A DNA stretch of 16,931 nt from an uncultured Frankiales bacterium (GTDB lineage Bacteria > Actinomycetota > Actinomycetes > Mycobacteriales > SCTD01), in the NCBI GenBank assembly GCA_946479905.1, contig CAMLIA010000083.1:1-16931 (forward strand), given 5' to 3'. Position 1 is the stretch's first letter. Every line of letters starts with the position of its first letter. The notes under the pieces are model-generated. The model was not told the DNA's origin. It saw only the letters and a list, made by a program, of their open reading frames with translations, and made no database searches. Below are positions 7,621 to 13,823 of this stretch, one piece after another. A program made the translations under genes and the position numbers.

Positions 7621-7654
7621 GAAGTCGGAACCGCGACCGCGCTCTGACCCTGTC
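7621..7654 (+). repeat. intergenic repeat unit, copy A
   Basis: The unit reads GAAGTCGGAA, ten variable bases, GCTCTGACCC, one base, GTC. It recurs at 7706-7739 with identical layout, 28 of 34 positions matching. The differences in the middle block are mostly paired CC-to-GG changes. Its first 8 bases can also pair with CCGACTTC at 7661-7668. CTGAC-CCT-GTCAG (7644-7656) is a further small 5-bp hairpin. Confidence 0.75.
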
Positions 7655-7660
7655 AGCTCT

Positions 7661-7713
7661 CCGACTTCACCGGGACGTACCGGTTGGGAGCCGGTTGCCC
7701 GACGTGAAGTCGG
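7661..7713. terminator. long hairpin between convergent genes, possible bidirectional terminator
   Basis: CCGACTTCAC (7661-7670) and GTGAAGTCGG (7704-7713) are perfect 10-bp inverted arms. Inside them CGGG (7671-7674) can pair with CCCG past a 2-nt bulge, and ACCGG/CCGGT forms an inner stem around the loop TTGGGAG. The structure lies 74 nt after the ABC exporter stop and 39 nt after the 3' end of the convergent pseudokinase gene. That is where a shared terminator would be expected. It has no U-tract, as is common in actinobacteria. The right arm belongs to repeat copy B, so it may be a mobile or dispersed repeat instead. Confidence 0.5.
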
Positions 7714-7739
7714 AAGGGCGAGGGTGCTCTGACCCGGTC
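7706..7739 (+). repeat. intergenic repeat unit, copy B
   Basis: Second copy of the 34-nt unit, offset 85 nt from copy A: GAAGTCGGAA, ten variable bases, GCTCTGACCC, one base, GTC. Its head supplies the right arm of the 7661-7713 hairpin. It ends 12 nt before the 3' end of the convergent pseudokinase gene. Confidence 0.75.
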
Positions 7740-7751
7740 GTGCTTCCGGGT

Positions 7752-8552
7752 TCAGGCGGCGCGGAGCCGGGCCAGTTCGCGGGCCAGCCCGGCTGCGGTC
7801 GCAGGTCGCTCGGTGGCGTCCGTGGACAGGCAGCGGGCGATCAGCGCGGCGACGTCGGCGGGCAGGTCCGGGTCGAGCCGGGGCCGGTTGCTCAGCACGG
7901 TCCTGACGGCCAGCAGCGGGTCGCTGTCGGGCAGCTCCCCGTACACCCCCTTGCCGGTGAGGGCCCGGTGCAGCGTCACGGCGAGGGACCAGAGGTCACT
8001 GGCGCGTGACCCGCGCTCGCCCAGCAGGATGGCCGGCTCGAGGTACTCGACCTCGCGGACGGAACCGAGGCCGGTCATGGTCTGGCCCGGGTTCAGGTCC
8101 TGCGCCAGGCCGAGGTCGGAGAGCTGGGCGCCGTCGGGGTGGAGCAGCACGTTGGCCGGCTTGATGCTGCGGTGGACGAGGCCGGCCTCGTGCAGCGCGT
8201 CCGCGGCCAGCGACGCGTGCTCCACGGCTCGGAGCACCTCCGCCCGGCTCAGGGTCCTCGCGGGCGCGGCGAGGGACCCGTCGGGGAAGTACGCCATCGC
8301 GTAGAAGAACGCGTGCTCCTGGCGACCCGCGTCGTACAGGTCGACGAGGTAGGGCGACGCGGCCGCGGCGAAGGCCCGCAGCTCGCGGGTCGTGCGACGG
8401 ACGGTCTCCTCGTCCGAGTGGCCGGACAGCACCTTCACGGCGACGTGCTCGACGGTCAGCCCCAGCCGGGCGGGCGGCACGGCGAGGTAGAAGCGACCGT
8501 GCGCGCCTTCGCCCAAGGAGCGCAGGAAGCGGTAGTCAGCGATGCCGTCCAT
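7752..8552 (-). CDS. protein kinase-fold protein, predicted pseudokinase (HRS for HRD)
   Basis: This 266-residue soluble protein is a kinase domain only, with no membrane segment or sensor. It has a glycine-rich loop GEGAHGRFY (14-22), VAVK with Lys40, a helix-C Glu57 in RELRA, and catalytic-loop HRSIKPANVLL (127-137). DLG (146-148) replaces DFG. The catalytic Asp of HRD is Ser129 (codon AGC), while Lys131 and Asn134 remain. The activation segment is also unusual: VEYLEPAIL in place of the usual GTPxYxxPE. ATP binding is therefore possible but normal phosphotransfer is unlikely. A scaffold or allosteric role is more probable. The minus-strand ATG at 8552 has GAAGG (plus 8561-8565) 8 nt upstream. 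It is divergent from the antiporter and convergent with the ABC exporter. A sequencing error is unlikely, since Asp to AGC needs two base changes. Confidence 0.88.
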   Translation of the reverse strand: MDGIADYRFLRSLGEGAHGRFYLAVPPARLGLTVEHVAVKVLSGHSDEETVRRTTRELRAFAAAASPYLVDLYDAGRQEHAFFYAMAYFPDGSLAAPARTLSRAEVLRAVEHASLAADALHEAGLVHRSIKPANVLLHPDGAQLSDLGLAQDLNPGQTMTGLGSVREVEYLEPAILLGERGSRASDLWSLAVTLHRALTGKGVYGELPDSDPLLAVRTVLSNRPRLDPDLPADVAALIARCLSTDATERPATAAGLARELARLRAA

Positions 8553-8645
8553 CGACCCAGCCTTCGAGGTGGTGCCGCCGAGTTGCGTTCCGGCAACCTA
8601 CTGCGGCGGTACCTTGCCACGATCACCCGGATCGGGGGGCGCGAG
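8553..8645. promoter_or_regulatory. divergent intergenic region, pseudokinase and antiporter
   Basis: This 93-nt gap must hold start signals for both genes. On the minus strand TAGGTT (plus 8595-8600) fits TAnnnT and would start transcription about 35 nt before the pseudokinase ATG. On the plus strand TACCTT (8610-8615) fits the same pattern about 30 nt before the antiporter GTG. Neither has a convincing -35 box, so both are tentative. Confidence 0.3.
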
Positions 8646-10688
8646 GTGCTGACGACGGTGCTGGCAGAGGGTGCCCGGCCGCCCGACGAGATCGCGGCGC
8701 TCGTCTTCCTCGACATCGCGATCATCGTGGTGGTCGCCCGCCTGACCGCGATGCTGTTCGTCCGGTTCCGTCAGCCGCCGGTGATCGGCGAGATCCTGGC
8801 CGGGATCGCGCTGGGGCCGTCGCTGCTGGGTCAGCTGCCCGGCGACCTGTCGACGCAGCTGTTCCCGCTCGACGTACGGCCGTTCCTGCGGGTCGTGGCA
8901 CAGCTGGGGCTCATCATCTTCATGTTCATCGTCGGTCTCGAGCTCGACGTCACGCTGATCCGCGGACGCGAGCGCGCTGCAGCCGCGATCTCGGTGACCT
9001 CGGTGGCGCTGCCGTTCGGGCTCGGTGTGCTGCTGGCCCTGTGGCTGCACGACCACCACCACCGGATCGCCGGTCACGAGGTCGAGCTGCTGCCCTTCGC
9101 GCTGTTCATCGGTGCGTCCATGTCCGTGACCGCTTTCCCCGTGCTGGCCCGCATCCTCACCGAGCGCGGCATGCACCGGACCCAGCTGGGAGCCCTGACC
9201 CTGGCCTGCGCTGCGGTCGACGACATCCTCGCGTGGACCATGCTCGCGGTGGTCCTGGCGGTCGTGAGCTCGTCGGGATCGCTCGACCTGCCGAGGATCC
9301 TGCTGGAGACGCTCGTCTTCGTCGGGGCCATGTTCCTGATCGTCCGACCGGCGCTCCGGCGTCTGGTCCCGGCCTTCGAACGGGCAGGGCGGCTCACGCC
9401 CAACGTGCTGGCGGTCGTGGTGGTCGGCTTCCTGGTCTCGGCCTACCTCACCGACCGGATCGGGATCCACGCGATCTTCGGTGCCTTCGTGTTCGGTGTC
9501 GTGATGCCTCGGGAGTCCAGCCAGGCCCTGTTCGCGCAGATCCTCGACAAGCTCGAGCAGGTCAGCGTCCTGCTGCTGCTCCCGGTGTTCTTCATCAGCA
9601 CCGGGTTCAACGTCGACGTCAGCGGGCTGACCGGCCGGGGCACGGTGGAGCTGCTGGCTGTTCTGGTCGTCGCCTGCGTCGGCAAGTTCGTCGGCGCCAG
9701 CGCGGCGGCGCGGGTCCTCGGCTTCCGGGCCCGGCGGGCGGCAGCCGTCGGCGTGCTCATGAACACCCGAGGTCTCACCGAGCTGGTCATCCTCAACGTC
9801 GGCCTGGCGGTGGGCGTCCTGGACCTGCCGCTGTTCACGATCCTGGTGCTGATGGCCGTCTTCACCACGATCATCACCGAGCCGCTGCTGCGGTTGGTCT
9901 ACCCGGACCGGCTGCTCGCCCGCGACGTGGCAGAGGCCGAGCGAGCCGCGCTGGGCCTGGTCCCCGCCTACCGGGTCGTGGCACTCGTGGAGGGCGCGGG
10001 GAGCGAGGACCTCGTGGACACCGGCGTCGCACTGCTCGGCGACGAGGACCCGGCCGACCTGCTCCTCACGTCGTTCCCGCACGCGCCGCCGCGCAACGAG
10101 GTCGGCGCCGGCCTGATCGGTCTGCTGCAGGTGGCCGAGGGCTTCGACGCCCTGCAGGCGCTCGTGCGCCGCGCCCGCTCGCTGGGAGCGACCGCCCAGG
10201 TGCGCTCCCAGACCTCGATGGACCCGGCCGCGGACCTGCTGGCGCAGCTCGACGCCGTCGAGGCCGACGTCGTGCTCGTCCGGGCCGACGATCCCAGCGG
10301 CGCGGCGCTGCAGGCGAAGGCCGACTGCGCCGTCGTGCAGCAGCAGCGCCCGTTGCCGGCGTTCGAGCAGGTCTCCGTCGCGGTCTCGGGCGGGCCGGAC
10401 GGACCCGCTGCCGTCGAGCAGGCCATCCGGATCGCGAGGCACCGCGGCGTGCCCCTGGTGCTGACCCCGGGCGACGACGCCCGCTCGGAGCGTCGCTGCC
10501 GGGACCTGGTGTCCCGGCTCGTCCAGGCCGGCCTCGACGTCACGACGGGGCCCTCGCAGGGGCTGCTGGTCGCCGCGCGTGGAGGTGCGGGGGCGGACCT
10601 GGTGGTGCGCGGCCGCCCGGGCGACCGCGGTGAGTCCCTCGACGAGCTGCTGAGCCGGATGACCGCCGCGGTGAGGGCTGAGCCCTAG
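8646..10688 (+). CDS. CPA2-family cation/proton antiporter with soluble C-terminal domains
   Basis: From the GTG at 8646 this gives 680 residues. The membrane part (about 15-415) carries CPA2/KefB-type signatures: PPVIGEILAGIALGPSLLG, ASMSVTAFPVLARILTERG, AAVDDILAW with the paired Asp192-Asp193 of electrogenic exchangers, GAFVFGVVMPR, and NTRGLTELVILNVGL (from 373). It should exchange Na+ or K+ for protons across the cytoplasmic membrane. The remaining ~260 residues are cytoplasmic; their last part (VSVAVSGGPDGPAAVEQAIRIARHRGVPLVL) resembles a universal-stress-protein fold that often binds nucleotides. GGGGGG (8634-8639) is 6 nt before the GTG, which supports this start over the long upstream extension. 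That extension is antisense to the pseudokinase. The stop overlaps the stop of the convergent kinase by 4 nt. Ion specificity is not readable. Confidence 0.9.
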   Translation: MLTTVLAEGARPPDEIAALVFLDIAIIVVVARLTAMLFVRFRQPPVIGEILAGIALGPSLLGQLPGDLSTQLFPLDVRPFLRVVAQLGLIIFMFIVGLELDVTLIRGRERAAAAISVTSVALPFGLGVLLALWLHDHHHRIAGHEVELLPFALFIGASMSVTAFPVLARILTERGMHRTQLGALTLACAAVDDILAWTMLAVVLAVVSSSGSLDLPRILLETLVFVGAMFLIVRPALRRLVPAFERAGRLTPNVLAVVVVGFLVSAYLTDRIGIHAIFGAFVFGVVMPRESSQALFAQILDKLEQVSVLLLLPVFFISTGFNVDVSGLTGRGTVELLAVLVVACVGKFVGASAAARVLGFRARRAAAVGVLMNTRGLTELVILNVGLAVGVLDLPLFTILVLMAVFTTIITEPLLRLVYPDRLLARDVAEAERAALGLVPAYRVVALVEGAGSEDLVDTGVALLGDEDPADLLLTSFPHAPPRNEVGAGLIGLLQVAEGFDALQALVRRARSLGATAQVRSQTSMDPAADLLAQLDAVEADVVLVRADDPSGAALQAKADCAVVQQQRPLPAFEQVSVAVSGGPDGPAAVEQAIRIARHRGVPLVLTPGDDARSERRCRDLVSRLVQAGLDVTTGPSQGLLVAARGGAGADLVVRGRPGDRGESLDELLSRMTAAVRAEP

Positions 10689-12355
10689 TTGCGGGTCATC
10701 ACGATGCGGCGGAACTGCGTGGTGGTGCCGGCCTCGCAGCGGCCGCCCGCCGGCCCGACGTAGGTCTGCGACTCCTGCGTGGTGCCGGACAGCGCGATCG
10801 GTGCCCCGTCGGCGGCCGTCTTGGTCACCTTGAGCTTGTTGACGATCGTCTCGGAGTAGTAGTTCTCGCCGCCCGCGATCGGCTGTCCTGTCTGCCGGTC
10901 CAGGCACGGCGTCGGTCGGGTCGCCCGCACGACCCACGTCGTGCCGTCCCACGCGGTCGTGTAGTTCACGCCCGCGCTGGACACGGCCGTGCCGCTGCAC
11001 GCGGCGGCACAGGTGGTGACCGCGGTCCATGTTCCGCGGAAGACGTGGCCGACGGGGGTGAGGGGGTTGGTGCTGCGGAGCACGGTCGCCGCGAAGGTGA
11101 AGGTGCCGTTGGGTGCCGTGCCGGCGCTGAGCGGCGGCAGGGTCGGCGTCGGGGAGGGCGTGGGGCTGGGCGTGGCGGACGGCGTCGGCGACGGCACAGG
11201 TGACGGCGTCTCCTGCGCGACCGGCTTGGAGTCGCCGGAACGCACGATCGTCACCGCGGTCGCGGCGCCTGCGAACACGACCACGGCGGCGGCGGCGACC
11301 ACCGGCGTCGAGGCGCGTCGGATGCGGCGCCGCTTCTTGTGCGGCGCGGGCGGGGGAGCGTGCGGAGCGGGCGGCGCCGGCTCTGGGGTCCGGTGCGCGA
11401 CCGGTGCGGCAGACGGGAGCGCACGGGTGACCTGACCGGTGTCGAGCGCGGCAGCGGTCTCGACCGACGGGGTGGCGGGTGCGGTCCCGGCTCGTGGCGT
11501 GCCCACCACGCCGGCGACGACCCCGGCGATGCCCGCCAGACCGAGCCATGCCGCGCCCCAGTGCCGCTCCGCGGCCTCCTCCAGCTCCGCGAGCAGCGCG
11601 GCCGCGTCGGGGGGCCGGTTGCCAGGGTCCTTGTCCAGGCAGCGGGCCACCAGCGAGGCGAAGTCCGGGCCGTGGCCGGTGAGAGCCGGTGCCGGTTCGC
11701 TCGTGTGCAGGCGCAGCACCTCTGCCGGGTTCGACCCCGGGAAGGGCGGCCGGCCCGCCAGCAGCAGGTAGAGCAGGGCACCCGCGGAGTACACGTCCGA
11801 GGCGGGGCCCACCGCCTGCCCGGCCACGGCCTCGGGGCTGATGAACGCCGGCGTGCCGCAGGCGCCTGTGGTGCCGACCGGCGCGGCGAGGCCGAAGTCG
11901 ACGAGCATCGACGTACCGGCCAGGTCGGCGAGCACGTTGCTGGGTGCGACGTCCCGGTGCACGAGGCCGCGGGTGTGCGCGTGCGCCAACCCCATCAGCG
12001 CCCCGCGCAGGACGCCGACCGACTGCTCGCCGCTGAGCGCCCCGTGCGCGGTGAGGATGCGCTCCAGCGACGCGCCGTCGACCCACTGCTCGGCGATCCA
12101 GGCGCGGTGGTCCTCCTCCACGTAGTCGTACACGGCGACGACGTGCGGGTCGTCGAGGGCGGCGAGCATGCGGGCCTCACCGCGGAAGCGCTCCCGCAGC
12201 CCGGGCACGGCGAGCATCGCGGACGAGAGCTCCTTGACCGCGACGATCCGGTCGATCTCGGTGTGCCTCGCGCGGTAGACCGTGCCGGTCGAGCCGACCG
12301 CGACCTGCTCGATCACCTCGTAGGGCCCGAAGGCCGTCGGTCCTGTGCTCGTCAT
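10685..12355 (-). CDS. membrane Ser/Thr protein kinase with C-terminal four-cysteine sensor domain
   Basis: This 556-residue protein has an N-terminal kinase domain (about 10-255): VAVK with Lys41, Glu60, HRD (133-135), DFG (153-155) and SPE (173-175). Two positions deviate: the loop reads VAVGSTGTVY, losing the first glycine, and HRDVAPSN has Ala137 where Ser/Thr kinases usually have Lys. A hydrophobic stretch (267-285) follows but resembles the amphipathic tail of many actinobacterial kinases. After a Pro/Ala-rich linker and the basic cluster KKRRRIRR comes one membrane helix (about 350-371), a Pro/Thr/Ser wall-type spacer (383-408), and an exported domain (410-556). That domain has cysteines at 449, 453, 484 and 540, possibly two disulfides; I do not recognise it. 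GGTGGGGGA (plus 12361-12369) precedes the ATG. TAGCCT (plus 12380-12385, minus strand) could be its -10 box. It lies downstream of the next kinase on the same strand, 66 nt away. Confidence 0.9.
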   Translation of the reverse strand: MTSTGPTAFGPYEVIEQVAVGSTGTVYRARHTEIDRIVAVKELSSAMLAVPGLRERFRGEARMLAALDDPHVVAVYDYVEEDHRAWIAEQWVDGASLERILTAHGALSGEQSVGVLRGALMGLAHAHTRGLVHRDVAPSNVLADLAGTSMLVDFGLAAPVGTTGACGTPAFISPEAVAGQAVGPASDVYSAGALLYLLLAGRPPFPGSNPAEVLRLHTSEPAPALTGHGPDFASLVARCLDKDPGNRPPDAAALLAELEEAAERHWGAAWLGLAGIAGVVAGVVGTPRAGTAPATPSVETAAALDTGQVTRALPSAAPVAHRTPEPAPPAPHAPPPAPHKKRRRIRRASTPVVAAAAVVVFAGAATAVTIVRSGDSKPVAQETPSPVPSPTPSATPSPTPSPTPTLPPLSAGTAPNGTFTFAATVLRSTNPLTPVGHVFRGTWTAVTTCAAACSGTAVSSAGVNYTTAWDGTTWVVRATRPTPCLDRQTGQPIAGGENYYSETIVNKLKVTKTAADGAPIALSGTTQESQTYVGPAGGRCEAGTTTQFRRIVMTRN

Positions 12356-12421
12356 TGGCGTCCCCCACCGCTCGGGCGCAGGCTAGCCACCCGTGGCCCC
12401 GCGTGGGACCGATTCGCCGGA

Positions 12422-13750
12422 TCAGCAGCGGTAGCTCAGCACGGGCGACGCCGCGCGCTGCGGGGTCCCGGGCGCGAGCACCTCGACGAGAGCCGGCCCA
12501 CGGACGGGTCGCTGACCTGTGATGCGCAGGGTCAGCGCGGCCGTCGCGGACCTCGGCCCCGACGGCACGCGGAGCTCGCTCGGCGACAGGACGGTGCCGT
12601 CCGGCTGCACCCACCGCAGCCGCACCGTGCCCGGCCGGCCGTTCGTCGTGAGGCTGGCGACGAGCCGGTACGTCCCCTCCGGGCAGCGGCCCGAGGTCGG
12701 CGTGGCCGTGACAGCGACCGCCGAGACCTCCAGAGCACCGGCCGGCGACCGGTGGAGCAGGAGGACCGCCACCGCAGCGAGGACGGCGGCCACCAGCCCC
12801 GCCGCAGCGACCCACCGCCACGGGACGGCGCGCCGCGCGCGCGAGGTGTCCGCCGCGGCGAGGGGCGGTGGCCCGGAGGCGACGACGACCGTCGGTGCGC
12901 TCCTGCGCTGCGGGGCCGGCCGTACGGCGGGCCACGCCTGCTCGGGAACGGCCCGCAGCCGCCGCACCAGCTCGTGGGGGAGCGGGCGGGACCCCGGCTG
13001 CTTCGCCAGCCCGTCGAGCAGCGCCTCCGAGGCGGCGGGAGGGAAGCCCGCGACGACGTCGACGGGAGCGGGCGGCTGCTGCGACATGTGGGCGGCGATC
13101 ATCGCGATCGCGCCCATCCCCTCGAAGGGCAGGTGACCGGTGAGCAGCTCGTAGGCCATGACGGCGAAGCTGTAGGCGTCCGAGCGCGCGTCCGGCTCCC
13201 CCGTCCCCTGTCCGACCTCGGGGGGCAGGTACGCCGGGGTCCCCACGCTGCTCCCGTCGGACGTGCGGAAGACGCTCGGATCGGCGGCGATCCGGGCCAG
13301 GCCGAAGTCGCCGAGCTTGGCGCCTCCCGCGGGGAGGACGAACACGTTGCCCGGCTTGACGTCCCGGTGCGCGATGCCGTGCCTGGCCGCCTCGGCCAGC
13401 GCGGCGGCCACGTCGTCGAGCACGCGGAGGGCCCGGGCGGCCGGCAGCGGACCGTGCTCGGCCAGGGCATCCAGCGGGGCGCCGTCGACGTACTCCATGA
13501 CGAGGTGGGCGTCGCCGGACTCCCGCCGGAAGTCGTAGACGCGGACGATCGCGGGGTGGTCAAGACCTGCGAGCACGCGGGCCTCACGACGGAACCGCTC
13601 GAGGTCGGCGGGGGCCGCCAGCAGATGGGCGTGGATCCGCTTGATCGCCACCAACCGGCCCAGGGCGACGTGCCGCGCGAGCACCACCTCGCCGTAGCCA
13701 CCCGCGCCAAGGGGACGTACCAGCTCATAGCCGTCCGGCAGGCCGCTCAC
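12422..13750 (-). CDS. membrane Ser/Thr protein kinase with C-terminal Ig-like sensor domain
   Basis: From a GTG at 13750 the product is 442 residues (MSGLPDGYELVRPLG...). The kinase domain (about 8-268) is complete: glycine loop GAGGYGEV (15-22), VAIK with Lys37, Glu56, HRDVKPGN (128-135), DFG (148-150) and PPE (176-178). It should be catalytically active. A Pro/Arg-rich juxtamembrane stretch leads to one membrane helix (about 311-333) and an exported ~105-residue domain. GRCPEGTYRLVASLTTNG and VRLRWVQPDG suggest a beta-sandwich (Ig-like) fold. Its only cysteines, 356 and the very last residue 442, probably form a disulfide. An alternative GTG at 13777 adds 9 residues; neither start has a clear ribosome-binding site. 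A longer in-frame extension to 13999 was rejected because it overlaps the divergent oxidoreductase and looks non-coding. It may be co-transcribed with the kinase at 10685-12355. Confidence 0.9.
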   Translation of the reverse strand: MSGLPDGYELVRPLGAGGYGEVVLARHVALGRLVAIKRIHAHLLAAPADLERFRREARVLAGLDHPAIVRVYDFRRESGDAHLVMEYVDGAPLDALAEHGPLPAARALRVLDDVAAALAEAARHGIAHRDVKPGNVFVLPAGGAKLGDFGLARIAADPSVFRTSDGSSVGTPAYLPPEVGQGTGEPDARSDAYSFAVMAYELLTGHLPFEGMGAIAMIAAHMSQQPPAPVDVVAGFPPAASEALLDGLAKQPGSRPLPHELVRRLRAVPEQAWPAVRPAPQRRSAPTVVVASGPPPLAAADTSRARRAVPWRWVAAAGLVAAVLAAVAVLLLHRSPAGALEVSAVAVTATPTSGRCPEGTYRLVASLTTNGRPGTVRLRWVQPDGTVLSPSELRVPSGPRSATAALTLRITGQRPVRGPALVEVLAPGTPQRAASPVLSYRC

Positions 13751-13823
13751 CGGGGGAGCATGCCACTGGACGTGCACGTCGTCAGCGGCAACGATGCGCA
13801 ACGACCGACTGCCTGGGGGTGAG

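Noticed and set aside
8139..8645. In-frame upstream extension of the antiporter
   Set aside because: It lies antisense to the pseudokinase, has no membrane or domain character, and a good ribosome-binding site supports the start at 8646.
8598..12086. Very long open frame (1162 codons) on the minus strand across the antiporter and kinase genes
   Set aside because: It crosses a real plus-strand gene and lies out of frame with the kinase. Its translation is low-complexity and rich in Arg, Gly, Asp and Gln, as expected opposite or out of frame with high-GC3 genes.
12067..12126. Possible second membrane helix in the kinase at 10685-12355 (residues 267-285 considered)
   Set aside because: It would put the basic KKRRRIRR cluster outside the cell, against the positive-inside rule, and similar stretches follow many actinobacterial kinase domains as amphipathic helices. 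The coordinates given are only approximate to the kinase region.
11339..13822. Open frame of 827 codons on the plus strand opposite both membrane kinases
   Set aside because: The translation is Arg/Gly/Ala-rich without domains, while the opposite strand encodes two complete kinases with all motifs.
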